Source: Lepus europaeus (lineage: Eukaryota; Chordata; Mammalia; Lagomorpha; Leporidae). From it: a DNA stretch of 64,000 bases. The notes under the pieces were generated by a model, which worked only from the letters and a program-made list of their open reading frames with translations, did no database searches and was not told where the DNA came from. Shown piece after piece: positions 11,871-23,125 of the stretch (position 1 is its first letter; the number at the start of each line of letters is the position of its first letter). The stretch lies in NCBI RefSeq assembly GCF_033115175.1, contig NC_084850.1, positions 110,529,939 through 110,593,938 on the forward strand, read 5' to 3'. A program made the position numbers and the translations under genes.

Positions 11871-12600
11871 CCAAAATGTCCCCATTATCTTTTCCCTGAA
11901 GCTACTTTTCTTTCTCTGACCCCACAAAGGTGAGGCTGTGTGTGCACTTTCGCAACTATACCCATGTCTGGGATGAACAGCAGGAGGGTAGAAAGAGGAA
12001 CACAAGCAATGAGCGCCACCCCATCCTCCTGGGACATAGCTCTTTTGATCAGAAACAACGTTTCCCCTCCTTCAGAGTTCTAGGCACCTGGAGGCCCCCA
12101 TTTCTGCTGTTGCTCCTGCAGGTTTGCTTAAAGGGCATGAGTACAGACAAGAGGATAATCCCAGCAGATTTCTCCCACCCTCTCTAAGCACCAGGAGATC
12201 TTTTCCTGCTCTTCAGTACAGAACCAGAGAGCTTCCCTTGAAGTTCTTTCTGTGCCCCAGTACCCACGTCTAGATTTGGGGGCCTCCTTGAGTCTCAGAA
12301 CAATAGCAGAAAAATAAATGGCAAACTCAGTGGCAGTCTGGTAGCACTTTAGAATCTGGCCTTCTTTCCCAATCTGCCTACTACTGTTTACTTTTTGGAA
12401 TCATCAAATATCTGCCCTATGCCAGGCTTTATAGCTGCATTGAGTGGGAGAAACAGAGTGGAATGATTGTGTTTTACTTGGGTCCAGAACTTCCTATTTA
12501 TTTTATATCTCATTACCAAAATACCTCCATATTTATTTTTTACTTCCATAAAATTTTCCCTAGGAAAAAGTTGTTAAACAACAATATTGACTTAGGTAGT
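11871..12600. other. No assignable feature
   Basis: Mixed-composition DNA without a recognised gene. It may still be part of the old L1. The 85-codon plus-strand frame at 11930-12187 has no recognisable domain. Confidence 0.5.
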
Positions 12601-13375
12601 GCAAACTGAGACAGGGATTCTTTTTATCCACTTGTGTATATTTATGGTGTACAACATGTTTGGATATACATGTACATAACAAAATGGTTACTATTTCAAG
12701 TTACAAGTCAAGCAAGGTAACATAGCATTTTTTTGGTGGTTAGAATATCCAAAATCTACTTTCTCAGTCAATTTCTAATAGACAATATCATTGAGTTTAG
12801 TCCTCATGCTGTAAATAGATCTCTGTACTTATCTTACAGAAATGCAAGAGTGTACTTTTCCACCTGCATCCCTCAATTCCCTCCCCCCATGCTCTTTGTT
12901 TCCACACATTTGACTTTTTTAAATATGGATTTTACATTTAAGTAAGATCAGGTGATATTTGTCTTTGTGAAGTTGGCTTATTTCACTTAGAGTAGTGTCC
13001 CGTCCCCTAGGTTTATTCATTTGGTAACAAATGGCAGGATTTCTTCCCTTGTAAAGGTTGAATAATGTTCCATTGTACATGTATACCACAATTTCTTTAT
13101 CCATTTCTCTACTGATGGACGCTTAGGTTGATTCTATACCTTGGCTATTGTGACTAATGCTGCAATGACCACAGTAGTGCCAGTAGATTACAAGGTGCTC
13201 CTTTCATTTCCTTTGGTATATATGCAGAGCTGGGATTGCTGAATCGTGCTAGCTTTGTTTTTCAGAGTTTTGGGGAACCTCTATACTGTTTTACACAATG
13301 ACAGCATCAAGTTGCATTCCCACCAAAAATGTACAAGGGTTGACTTGTCTCCATCGCCTCACCAACACATGTAAT
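12601..13375 (-). mobile_element. L1M-class 3' region
   Basis: Read on the minus strand, the segment carries the familiar L1 3' text: the complement of cattcccaccaaaaatgtac, then of tttcctttggtatatatgca, then of gatggacgcttaggttgatt. About 775 bp are recognisable. No open frame survives. Confidence 0.85.
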
Positions 13376-13955
13376 CTGGTGGAGTGTTCTCAGGAAAACC
13401 TATAAAGAAGGAAGTGGGGGAAGCAGGAAAGTAGGGGATTGAGCTAAGCAATGATGTACCTCCAGCAGAAGTCAAGCATTGGTCTGCCTGATCTCACACG
13501 GGGCTTGAGAGCGAGGATGGCAACACAGAGTTGTCTCCCTTGAGGGAAAGGGGCTGGCCTTTTGTAACTACATACCAGTCAGTCAGTGGTTGTGTTGTTA
13601 GGTATCTAACCGCTAAAGTCATCTGGGGGAGGTGGCTTCCATCATCTGAGAGCAATTCTCCAGAGAACAGTGCAGCTGCGAGCTGTTTGCAGCGAACACT
13701 CAGAGCTACTAAATATAATATAAATAGAGCTAGTCCTGGCTCTGGGTAAGATGGAGTAAGCAGCTGGGGGATGGGTGCACTAGATGGGTAAATGAGCTCT
13801 GGGTGGGGCATCAGCACCATCGGTGTAATGATTTCCCACACGTTTTGGTGCTGATAATCACTGAAAGCTGCCATTTCCTTCAAAAACAGAGAGAACAACT
13901 AAGGAGTCGTGGCATTGCAAGAACCATGCTTACACGGAAATAATCAGCCTCTAGG
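13376..13955. other. Unassigned interval with a 134-codon antisense frame
   Basis: The minus-strand frame 13494-13898 is the second or third longest in the window, but shows no domain, no obvious splice context and no CpG retention. The composition suggests an old LTR-like repeat, which I cannot name. Confidence 0.4.
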
Positions 13956-14095
13956 GCAGTGGTTTGCAACATTTAGTGTGCATGAGAATCACTTGGGGAG
14001 CTTGTTAAAGATGCAGATTCCAATGTCAGTGCAGAGATTCTTATTAAGTAGATCCGCTAGGGGGGCTGAATTTTAACAAGGACCCTCGTGATTCA
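13956..14095 (+). mobile_element. MER5-type (hAT-Charlie) element
   Basis: Starts gcagtggtttgcaac, continues gagaatcacttggggagctt and gttaaagatgcagattcc, then gctgaattttaacaaggacc, the order expected for MER5A. Confidence 0.8.
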
Positions 14096-15021
14096 CTTAG
14101 AGATTATGCGGACGATCATACAACCCAGCCTATTCCAATGATGGCAAACATCATTCTGCTTTAATTGTGCCCCTGCCTATATCTGAAGATCCTATGGGCA
14201 GATATTCAAATGCAGTAGTTTCCCTTGTAGTGATGTTCACCATCATGAAGTGTTTCACACAGAATATTTTAATTCAGCACCTATCGATTCACTATTCTGG
14301 TGATCCAAGTAACTATTGCATGCTTGAAATGGGCTAATTTTAAGTATCTGGGGCACAGAAACCAAATCTCAGAGCATGAGCCATAGGAGTTGTAGAATTC
14401 TAGAATGCAGCTAGCCCTATCAGCAGTGAATGATAGCTTTTGTTGGAAAAAATGTTCAAATAGTCCAGGGGATCAGAGACTTAATGACACAAAACGCCCA
14501 TCTCTGCCAAGTGCGTTGCATCACAAGTGAAAACGTATGGCTGGGATGAGCCTGGGAGAGGAGCATCTGTTTTTACATCTGTGACTGTCCATACAGATTG
14601 GCATCAGCATCAATCATATCATCTTTCACTATAGAAGGCAGAATATTGATCAGTATCTCTGCTTGCCTAACAATACTACCTCTACTTTGAGTATCTAGAG
14701 TTTAAGACCAAAAATGAAATAGTATTTCCAAAGAGACATAATAAAACAAAAACTAATATGAGAAACCAATAGACTATCAAGTGCTCTTTTCATTCGTTTA
14801 TAAGCATTAGGTCGCATGCTGTGAGAGCAAAGAATTTGCTTAGGAAGATCACTTAATTAGATAAAGTATCTTCACACAGAAGACATTTTTGTCTTCTATG
14901 ATTTTATTAGCTTATAAAATGCACAGTATTGCCCACTCAAGTACAGCAGTTATTTTAATCTATTCTGGAACAGCAAATGGAAGTTAGGAGGTTCATCTTG
15001 TAGTTTAAAGAAATCTGACAT
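14096..15021. other. Unique AT-rich DNA
   Basis: No gene, RNA gene or repeat is recognised over about 920 bp. The last 17 bp are the upstream TSD of the following CSINE. Confidence 0.6.
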
Positions 15022-15282
15022 AGGGCTGGAGGGGAAGGGGGTGGCCAGCATTGTGGTATAACAGGTTAAGTCTCTGCCTGCGGTGCCATCATCCCATACG
15101 GACGCCGGTTCCAGTCCTGGCTGCTCCACTTTCGATCCAGCTCTCTGCTAACATGTCTGGGAACGCAGCAGAAGAGGGCCCAAGTGTACCCACGTGGGAA
15201 ACCCAGAAGCTTTGGGCTCCTGGATTCGGCCTGGCCCAGTATTGACTGCTGCAGCCATTTGGGGGGTGAACCAGTGGATTGG

Positions 15283-15318
<36 letters not shown>

Positions 15319-15350
15319 CTCTGCCTTTCAAGTAAACACAAAGTAAATCC
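15022..15350 (+). mobile_element. CSINE with TSD and a G-rich 5' filler
   Basis: TSD ttaaagaaatctgacat (15005-15021) against ttaaaaaaatctgacat (15351-15367). About 18 G-rich bases separate the duplication from the usual ggtggccagcattgtgg head, perhaps an untemplated addition or a partial head repeat. Confidence 0.95.
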
Positions 15351-15367
15351 TTAAAAAAATCTGACAT

Positions 15368-15987
15368 GGAAAGGAACAGGTTAAGTTTTTAGGAACCATT
15401 AAAAGTACAGAAAGTTTAATGATTACTCCGATCAAAATGTCATTTTTGGTCGTAACAAATGGTTCAGGATTTGTCATTCCCAAAGGGAGTATCATTGAGG
15501 CTGTTCCTTGCTCAAAGGCATGTTTATAAACATATCAATCTTTGCAAAAATGTATGAAGCACCAAGTTCTTTATAATTATCTAATGAGTGACTCTTTGCT
15601 TCCAACCTATAGTTAGATGAGCTTGTTGTTTGCTGATAAATCCTCCTAGCACTCTGGAGGTCAAAGCAAAGAACCAGTGTTGTGTGGCAACCCATGATCA
15701 TCCATCTTACTTCCTTGAGGAGAGAGAAACCGTGAGCTGTAGCAATGAACAATAGACAAGAATTCATTAATAGGCATCATTTTCTGGCTTCATTTATGTG
15801 CTTGTGTAAGCAAGCAGGCTAGACTAGTCCTGCCTCTGAGAAGAGATAGAAAAAAATAATTAGAGATGAGTTGGGCCTCACCTGTCTGTGGCCCAGGACT
15901 AATCCTGGGAGGACATTTCACCTCCTGGGCTTAGTAGTTTCTAGAGGAATATAGAGACCATACAATAACTGAGTTGGGCTAGATCAC
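15368..15987. other. Unique DNA
   Basis: No recognised feature. The antisense 91-codon frame 15492-15767 has no supporting signal. Confidence 0.55.
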
Positions 15988-16720
15988 TGTTGTAGGACGG
16001 GCTTTCTGGGAAGCTGACTCTGAGATGGAGCATAGGAGGAGCATGTTTATTAGGGCACACGCTTAGGATCAACAACTGGGGAGTGGAGGGAAAGGAAGCT
16101 GGATCAGGCACAGAGGAAAGCCAAGCTGTAACGAAGGCACAACAACGTCTGAGCAGATCTCCAAGGGTGCTATGGAGCCAGAATGGCCCTTCACAATGGT
16201 CACCCGTGGGCCAAGGTGGCTAGGACTTTATATCCCTGCATCGACATACCATTGCCTAGGGAAGACCTCAGAAGCTCATCCGGGAAACTATCTTTTGGCC
16301 ATGGTGGTTGTCTCCAGCTGAAGGGGCTGAACAGAGAGTTCTCTGCCAACAGTACTCCTGGCAGCTGAGACGAGCAGGCTTCATTAAAGGGGGATCTGGG
16401 AAGGGCAGCAACATGGCCCGCACACCGGTCAAATTGGGGCTGTGGCTTATCTGAGTGATTATGCCAAGTTCATAGGAACCCAGAATAACTACAGGGCAAG
16501 TCATGCCAACAACATTTTGTTGTCTCTGCTTCTAAGAATCATGTTATTTTGTGATCTGACAGGGAAGTGCCTATGTAGAGTTCCAATTCTATTAGCCCTA
16601 GCTTTTTCTACAGGGGTGAGGCAAAGTAAGTCGAGGATAGCAGCGACACAAGGCTGGGCCTGTGCCCGGAGCATCAGAATGGTTAGTGAGTATGTTACCC
16701 AAGGCCTTCAGAAAGGGTCA
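15988..16720 (-). mobile_element. LTR-like remnant (tentative)
   Basis: Starts TGTTGTAGGACGGGC. Positions 16046-16051 are TTTATT, an AATAAA on the minus strand, placed about 55 bp inside the end as in a retroviral-type LTR. The sequence resembles an old ERVL/MaLR-type LTR. The other boundary is uncertain and no coding region is attached. Confidence 0.4.
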
Positions 16721-16831
16721 AGCAGTCAATAGGCGGCATCAAAAATGAAACAAACTTCAGGCGAGGGTAATACTCAAAAGTCATTGCAGTGCAGGGGAGG
16801 CAAGGCACTGGGATTACAATCATGGCAACTG

Positions 16832-17105
16832 CCCTTTATTAAGTACTTATGTGGATCAGGAACCCTGCTAAGCATTTCACATATATCATCTCATTTAATG
16901 CTTACAGTTCAACGTGATTTCCTTGTTTCTATTTCTCTGGAAACCAGTTCAGAAAGGAACTTACTCAACACTTTACAGTCGGTAAGTGGCAGAGATTTTA
17001 GGCAGAGTGCCTGATTTTTAATTCTGATTCTACTAGGTTTGTCACCTAGGAAAATTGCTTGACCTCTCTGCCCTCAGTGTTGTCATCTCGAAGATGGGAA
17101 TAATA
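16832..17105 (+). mobile_element. MIR, 5' part, split by a CSINE
   Basis: Contains cctttattaagtacttatgt, ctaagcatttcacatatatc, then gcttgacctctctgccctca and agatgggaataataggg, matching MIR order. It resumes at 17415. Confidence 0.75.
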
Positions 17106-17414
17106 GGGGTGAGCATTTGCTGTAGCAGTTTAGACACTGCTTGGGAGCCCTGTGTCCCATATCAAAGTTTGGTATGGGTTTGAGTCCCAGATCTGCTGCC
17201 AATCCCAGCTGCCTGCTCACACACACTCTGGGAGGCATCAGGCAATGGTTCAAGTGCTTAGGTCTCTGCTGCCCATGCGAGAGACCTGGATGGAGTTCTA
17301 GGTTCCTGGCTTCAGCCTGGCCTGGCTGTTGCATGTATTTGGGGCGTAAATCATCAGATGGGAGATCTCTCTCTCAATTTCTCTCTCTCTCTCTCTCGTG
17401 AATATTTTTTAATT
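17106..17414 (+). mobile_element. CSINE, old subfamily, inside a MIR
   Basis: Diverged copy with the cagcctggcctggctgttgc body. TSD ggaataata at 17097-17105 and 17415-17423. It splits the MIR. Confidence 0.88.
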
Positions 17415-17580
17415 GGAATAATAACATCTGCCCCTTACAGCTGTTATAAGCATTGATATCATTAAAACATCAAGAATGATGCCTTCCATGACTTCAGAGC
17501 TATGTAATTGTTGGGGAATTAAGTGAATAGGTCAGTCTAACTCCAAAGCCTATGTCCCTGACTATTATGTTACCCTGGTA
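17415..17580 (+). mobile_element. MIR, 3' part
   Basis: Continues the MIR after the CSINE: ataacatctgccccttacag and later cagtctaactccaaagccta. Confidence 0.6.
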
Positions 17581-17667
17581 GGACTGTTGATTCTTAGAAT
17601 GTACAAATAGAAAGCTAAGGAGCCTATGTTCTAGCTAGGATATTAGGCAACTAATCAATCTTTCATT

Positions 17668-18060
17668 CCCTTCTTCACAAATATTTAGTGAGCTTCTCTA
17701 TATATGTGCTAGGCATGCTTCTAGGTAGTGCAGATAAAGCAATGAACAAAATAGCCAAAGTCCCAGACATCACAGAGCTCATGTTCTAGCAGACAGACAG
17801 GAAATAAAATAATTGATAAATATGTAAGTGATTTCAGGTGATAGTAAGAAAAATGAAGGAAATGAAAGCAGGGGAAAGGCACAGGGAGCCATGGAGGTGT
17901 GGCTATGAGGATGGGATAAGTGTGTGCTATTTAAGAGAGAGAGATGATAAAAGGCCTTTCTGATGAGGTGACATTTGAGCAGAGACCCGGATGAAGAGAG
18001 AGGGGATTCAGGCTGTAATCTGGGCGCCAAGGCGAGGCAGAGAAAATGAGAAAGCCGGGA
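17668..18060 (-). mobile_element. L2 3' end and adjoining fossil
   Basis: The first 120 bp are the complement of the L2 3' end: acaaatatttagtgagcttc, tgtgctaggcatgcttctag, gagctcatgttctagcagac. The rest, including aggtgacatttgagcagaga, commonly adjoins such ends in mammalian genomes. The orientation call rests on the L2 end. Confidence 0.65.
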
Positions 18061-19371
18061 TGGTTTTTCAGGGTTTGTCCGCAGTTGGGTGATGGGGGCT
18101 GCCCTTAGAAGGAGAAGCGATCTTAGGCCAGGCAGTTTTCTTCAGCGGAGGCAATCCCTAAAGAGGATCGACAGCTGAGGGTCACCTTCCGGCAGCACTT
18201 CTAGCAGCTAGCTAAGTGTTTCATTCCGGAGGTGCTATCTGGGCGGCACATTCTCACTTCCAGCATCCCGTGCTTGCTTCAGTTGCTTGTTCTGTTCTGG
18301 AAAAACCAATATTTGCCATCCAAGAATACATGCAGAACATTCTGGAAATTTCATCAAAGTTCTTGGGCAAAAGTAAAAAGATTGAACTCTTAGTTAAGGC
18401 TTAAGTAGCTAGAAAGACAACGTAAATACTGGAACAGAAGTTCCTGGATAACACAGGGGAAAGGAGCAAACGTCTAAATCTGATAATTGTCTGAAAGGGA
18501 GTGCTTGGCAGATAGGCGATTCAAAACTGTGATCCCATGAATTCTTTTGCAACTTGATAACACATCAGCACTGCCCACGCATTCTAGTAACCATGTGAAA
18601 GAAGAAGGCTGTCATTAGAGATGGAAATTGCTTTGTGATTTTGGCAATGGTTTTGCCCTTAGGCCAGGTTCAGATTTCCCAGTTTCTGAATTCTAACCAA
18701 TAATTACTGTTCCTGTGTTTGGGAGATGGTTGTTGGAGATTGTGGCAAGAAGATAAAGTCCTCTGCCTTTTAAGGCACCTTAATCATGATTTTGGCATCA
18801 TGGAACCCTGCAACTTAGTAAACTGAGCAGCCATTTCCATAGCAGACAAACAAGCTACTGTTTGATCCAGAGAGGGAGTTTTCAGCTGTTGTTTGTTGAC
18901 CTATGCTGAGGGAAACAAGATGGCAGATTGGACAAGTGGTATACCATGCAATTTATGCCCTTCATGGACGGTCAAACATTAATTTAACTTTAATCATTAC
19001 CATCTGGTACTTATATAGCCAATCAGGCCCAGATAGATATTTCCTTATCTTGAACTGGTGATCAGACCTGTGTTTTGGTGCACAGCCATGTCTGTGCACT
19101 CCTAGGAGGGGCAGGAGCACTGGAAGAGGGGAGATTTGCACCAATGCCAGGCATGAAGCTACCACCAACCCCAAAAGCTGTAAATGGGACCCGTAGCTGG
19201 GACAGCTCCCATCATGGAGGTATGAATGCTGAGTCATGTCTTTATATTCCTGGCCATTGACAAAGGGGACTGACTGGGGATGGTGGCTGGGTGAATTGAG
19301 ACATCTAACTCTGTGGCTCAAACCTCTCAAGCAGCTAAGGTAACCAGGAACCACATTAAATCTATTTGTTA
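18061..19371. other. Mostly unique DNA with a possible LTR piece
   Basis: No gene recognised. Positions 19125-19165 share the phrase accaatgccaggcatgaagct with 22960-22985, so both may belong to one LTR-like family. The 138-codon minus-strand frame (18962-19378) overlaps this and is unlikely to be coding. Confidence 0.45.
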
Positions 19372-19708
19372 GGGGCAAATGTTTACTGTAGTGGTTAAGC
19401 CACTGCTTGGGACGCCCACATCATATATTTGAGCGCCTGGATTTGAGTCCCTGCTCCTCTTATGATTCCAACTTCCTGCTAATGTGTATGCTGGAAGACA
19501 GCAAGAGATGACTCAGGTCCTTGGGTCCCTGCCACACATGTGGGACACCCAAATTGGGTTCCTGGCTCTAACATCAACTTGGTCCAGTCCTGGCTTTTGT
19601 AGAATAAGTCAGCAGATGGGAGATTTTTTTTTCTCTCTCTCTCCTCCCAGCTCTGTTCCCCACCACCACCTCTAAAATAAATAAAATAAATTTAAAATAA
19701 AAAAAAAT
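19372..19708 (+). mobile_element. CSINE, old and diverged
   Basis: Head aggggcaaatgtttactgtag, old body type, degenerate CT run with cctcccagctc, and tail of AAATAAA units. Confidence 0.85.
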
Positions 19709-20380
19709 CAGTTCAATAGGTTATTATTAAGTTCAAGAGACTATTAAGACCAAATGGCTGTTGAAGTTCCATCAGCCCTAAGAATCTGTGACTTTGTGTG
19801 GATCACAGTGCCAGACCCAGCAGGGTACATGGAAGAAGTATTGAGGCAGCATCCCTGACCTAGAAGTCAACTCAGTCCCAGGAGGAATTTTCCTTTCTTC
19901 CAAGTTCTCAAACTGAAGCTCAGGTTATTAGTGGCTGGTAGGGAGTAGAAGAGTTGCCAAGAAGTCCTAAGGGATTAGGGGAGGGAGAATGGAGGAGGAA
20001 GCCCTTCATGTTCCTGAATTTTAATTTCTCTATTACAAAGGACCTTGGCATCCACGAGGCTGGAGGATGTCATTCAGCAAGCCAGCTCTGGCTTCAGGAG
20101 CAAACACCGAGTCCTGTTTATTACTTTGTGGGGTAAGAGCACATGACCTACTTGAGACCAGAGAGCAAGTTTCCCCTTTCCTCTGAAAATAGAAACAGAT
20201 CTTTTTTTTCCTGATTTTCCTACAGTGATTATATATATATATATATATATACATATATACATATGTGTTTATTGGCAAAAAAATCAGATAATATAGAAAA
20301 TGTAGAAAATTACAAATTGGCCACACACAGATCACTGTTAACCTTTTAGTGTCTACATATTTACATACACATAGATGCAA
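19709..20380. other. Unique DNA with AT microsatellite
   Basis: Positions 20229-20264 are a TA dinucleotide run with ACATATATAC interruptions. Apart from that nothing is recognised. Confidence 0.6.
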
Positions 20381-20503
20381 GGGTCCTCAAAAAGTTCATG
20401 AAAAAAATGTGTATTTTGAAAATACTATGCATGGATTTCAAAGAGCTTTGCACCCAAATAGGCATTCTTTAATTCCATTTTCCCAGGGACTTTTTGAAGA
20501 CCT
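20381..20503. mobile_element. Short inverted-repeat element (mariner-type MITE)
   Basis: Begins gggtcctcaaaaagttcatg and ends with the inverted counterpart gggactttttgaagacct, giving imperfect terminal inverted repeats around a palindromic core. This matches a known mammalian MITE pattern. The exact family name is uncertain. Confidence 0.6.
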
Positions 20504-20831
20504 TTCATATCTACATTTACAAAAAAGGGGAGCAGGGGAGAGGTAAGGAACAGCAAAGTCTCTTGCTGGGTGAGTTTCTTCTCCAGCCAGATGTCAGCAT
20601 GATCAGAAAGAATGTTCAGTAGCTTCAAGCAGAGGAAGTGAAAGTAGCATTGCAAAATTCGCCACTTCAAATTTCAAGGCTGGACATCCTTTTCAGCTCA
20701 AGCTGTGTCTGTCCAACCCACCCCCTGGCAACCATCTAGGAGAGACTTGCCAATTCTTCTGATACATAAGGCCACCTCTTTCAGAATGTAAATCTTGTTT
20801 CTTCCACTGAAACATTGCATTTTTCCTTTTT
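20504..20831. other. Unique DNA
   Basis: No feature recognised. The last 14 bases are the upstream TSD of the next CSINE. Confidence 0.55.
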
Positions 20832-21158
20832 TAAAAAAGACTTATTTATTTACTTGAAAGGCAGAGTAAGAGAGAGAGACACACAGAGACAGAAACCTTC
20901 CATCCGCTGGTTCACTCCGCAAATGGTTGCAACAGCCAAGGCTGGGCCAGGATGAAGCCAGGAGCCAGGAGCTTCATTCGGGTCTCCCACGTCTGGGGCA
21001 GGAGCCCAGGCACTTGGGCCATCCTCTGCTGCTTTTCCAGGTGCATTAGTAGGGAGCCAGATTGGAAGTGGAGCAGCCAGGACTCGAACTGGTGCTTTTA
21101 TGAGATGCCAGCATCACAGGCGACGGCTTCCCCTGCTGTGTCACAATGCCAGCCCCTA
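20832..21158 (-). mobile_element. CSINE with TSD
   Basis: Reverse complement copy ending atgccagcccc. TSD catttttccttttt at 20818-20831 and 21159-21172. Confidence 0.94.
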
Positions 21159-21172
21159 CATTTTTCCTTTTT

Positions 21173-21421
21173 GAAAGGAACAGAAAGCACTTTTCATCAT
21201 GGAGGTAATCAACAAGCATGGAAGAAGCTTTTGCAAGAGTTAGAATGAAGCACCATTAAGTAAGAGAAAAGGAGTTTCTGCCTCCTTTCCTGATACCAAG
21301 GTGTCTAAATCAGATTTCAATTTTCTCCTGTTCAAAGAGAAGACTATTCTGTACAGAACATATTTTGATTCACGTATGTAAAAATGCAAAGGATGTGATC
21401 CACGATTGTGTTTTGCCCTAG
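21173..21421. other. Candidate intron upstream of the exon-like segment
   Basis: Unique DNA. It ends with a pyrimidine-rich stretch and TAG (tgtgttttgccctag), a usable 3' splice site. Confidence 0.4.
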
Positions 21422-21510
21422 GTAAGGATGAAGTCGCAGCTATCCGCTGGAGAGGAAACCCAGCTCCTCCTGGAGAGTGACAAGAGAGTAGAGGCCCAGA
21501 GCCAGGCCAC
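21422..21510 (+). CDS. Candidate exon A of an unidentified gene
   Basis: An 89-bp segment lies between a possible 3' splice site (gttttgccctag before 21422) and a possible 5' splice site (gtgagg at 21511; the base before it is C, weaker than usual). One frame is open throughout: 29 codons plus two bases, giving Glu, Gln and Ser rich residues such as GEETQLLLESDKRVEAQ. It contains CpG dinucleotides in otherwise CpG-poor DNA. The two leftover bases (phase 2) are what candidate exon B needs, and the junction codon would be ACG, Thr. An in-frame ATG at 21428-21430 could be the start if this is a first coding exon. I do not recognise the protein. Chance splice-like signals are the alternative. Confidence 0.35.
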
Positions 21511-21679
21511 GTGAGGAATGGCAGAGGAGGCAGGTGTGTCTCACAGGAGAAGGGAAGGAAACCTTAGATCAGTGGGAAGATGGGGGAACTTATTTTACAT
21601 TCTTCTAGAAGCAAGAACCGGAATGAGGTGCATAGCTGATATATGACGGTCAAGAGGATGAAGATTGTAAAGGATAAAG

Positions 21680-21725
21680 CCAGCTAATAATTACTAGGTG
21701 CCTACTATGTATCAGAAATTGTGCT
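21680..21725 (+). mobile_element. MIR, first of three pieces
   Basis: The phrase ctaataattactaggtgcct, then actatgtatcagaaattgtgct, is the MIR 5' core. It is interrupted by the CSINE at 21726. Confidence 0.75.
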
Positions 21726-22061
21726 GAGGCCAGCACCGTGGATTAGCAGGTAAAGTCGCCACCTGCAGTGCCGGCATCCCATATGGGCGCAGGTTCGAGT
21801 CCTGGGTGCTCTACTTCCAATTCAGCTCCTTGCTGATGGCCTGGGAAAGCAATGGAAGATGGCTCAAGTCCTTGGGCTCCTGCACCCAAGTGGGAGACAC
21901 GGAAGAAGCTCCTGCCTCCTGGTATCGGATTGGCCCAACTCCAGCTGTTGTGGCAATTTAGGGAGTGAACCACTGGATGGAAGACCTCTCTCTCTCTCTC
22001 TCTCTCTCTGCCTCTGCCTCTCTCTAACTTTGACTTTCAAATAAATAAATTTTTTTAAAAA
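21726..22061 (+). mobile_element. CSINE inside a MIR, with TSD
   Basis: Perfect 12-bp TSD agaaattgtgct at 21714-21725 and 22062-22073. Full length with a 26-bp CT run. Confidence 0.95.
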
Positions 22062-22215
22062 AGAAATTGTGCTAAATACCTTGTGTTATCTTAACCTTTA
22101 CAATAATCTTAGAGTTAAATAATATTAGTAGTATTTTGTAGATAAGGAAGGTAAGACTCAGAAAGGTGAAGTAAGTTGTCTGTGATCATAAAGCCATTAA
22201 GTGACAGAATCAATT
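22062..22215 (+). mobile_element. MIR, second piece
   Basis: Continues with taccttgtgttatcttaacc, gtagataaggaaggtaagac and ccattaagtgacagaatca, then is interrupted again by a minus-strand CSINE. Confidence 0.75.
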
Positions 22216-22517
22216 TTTAAAATATTTATTTATTTGAAAGGCAGAGTTACAGATAGGGAGAGAGGTCTTCCATCCAGTGGTTCACTCCCCAAATGGCTGC
22301 CAACAGCCAGAGCTGGGCCAATCAGGAGCTGGGAGCCAGGAGTTTCTTCCAGGTCTCCCACGTGGGTGCAGGGGCCCAAGGACTTGGGCCATCTTCCACT
22401 GCTTTCCCAGGCCATCAGCAAGGAGCTGAATAGGAAGTGGAGCAGCCGGGACTCAAACCTGTGCCCATATGGGATGCCGGCACCATAGGTGGATGTGTAA
22501 CCTTAGCACCGGTCCCC
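22216..22517 (-). mobile_element. CSINE, second insertion into the MIR
   Basis: Reverse complement copy ending ttagcaccggtcccc. The MIR resumes after it with aaatatcactcttgcttgtc (22518-22545). Confidence 0.92.
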
Positions 22518-22771
22518 AAAAATATCACTCTTGCTTGTCTTCTAGGACACCTACTATGGCTATGATTAGCATTACGTTTTTGGCTAAGGTAAAAAACTGA
22601 AGATATTCAAATATTCCCATTGATGTTTCTTGGAGGACCCAATCTAGGAGACATTGTTGGCTCCTACACATAGCCCTTGGCAAACACTCACCATTTCCAT
22701 ACATGCCAATGGGGTCCTGCCACAAGCACCCCCCAACTCTGTACCTCAGGGATTTCTTTTGGTTCTTGCAG

Positions 22772-22892
22772 GGCAAGCCAGAGCGCCAGGAGTCGTCCTG
22801 GCACTAGTCCTAGAAGTAGTCCTCAGCTGATGACAGATAGGAAATGGAAGACAAACACCTCAGCGTCCGTGCGCTTGTTTGAGAATACTGAG
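22772..22892 (+). CDS. Candidate exon B of an unidentified gene
   Basis: A 121-bp segment follows a strong 3' splice site (tttcttttggttcttgcag ends at 22771) and precedes a consensus 5' splice site (GAG then gtgagt at 22893). One frame is open: one base completing a codon from the previous exon, then 40 codons ending on a codon boundary. The peptide is Ser, Arg and Pro rich in its first half (SARSRPGTSPRSSPQ) and ends with VRLFENTE, suggesting a disordered region. Five CpG dinucleotides survive in 121 bp, unlike the flanks. It needs an upstream exon ending in phase 2, which candidate exon A at 21422-21510 provides across a 1261-bp intron. I cannot name the gene. A rabbit transcript or protein match would settle it. 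Confidence 0.5.
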
Positions 22893-22939
22893 GTGAGTCC
22901 CCTACAATCCTCCAGAGTTCAGCCCTGGTTGTGCTAGGG

Positions 22940-23125
22940 GGAGCCTGCTGGTCAACACATGCACCAATGCCAGGCATGAAGCTGCCACACTCTTCAGTGG
23001 TTTTCTCCTCCTTCCCTGTCTCATTTCTGCTGGTGCTTTCAGTAATCGGCTCCCCACTAAAACAGCTGCATTCAAATCTTTGTCTCAGGGTTTATTTTTT
23101 GAGGGAACCCACATCAAACACTAAC
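22940..23125 (+). mobile_element. LTR-like 3' end (tentative)
   Basis: The segment gcattcaaatctttgtctca, followed by gggtttattttttgagggaacccac, resembles the end of a mammalian ERVL/MaLR-type LTR. The left boundary is uncertain. Confidence 0.4.

Noticed and set aside
13494-13898. 134-codon minus-strand frame
   Set aside because: No domain, no splice or promoter context, and likely in an old LTR-like repeat.
18962-19378. 138-codon minus-strand frame
   Set aside because: No recognisable domain; shares text with another repeat-like region at 22960.
20041-20132. Exon-like segment (AAG acceptor, gtaaga donor, one open frame)
   Set aside because: It ends in phase 2, which would force a stop at the start of the candidate exon at 21422, and its acceptor tract is weak.
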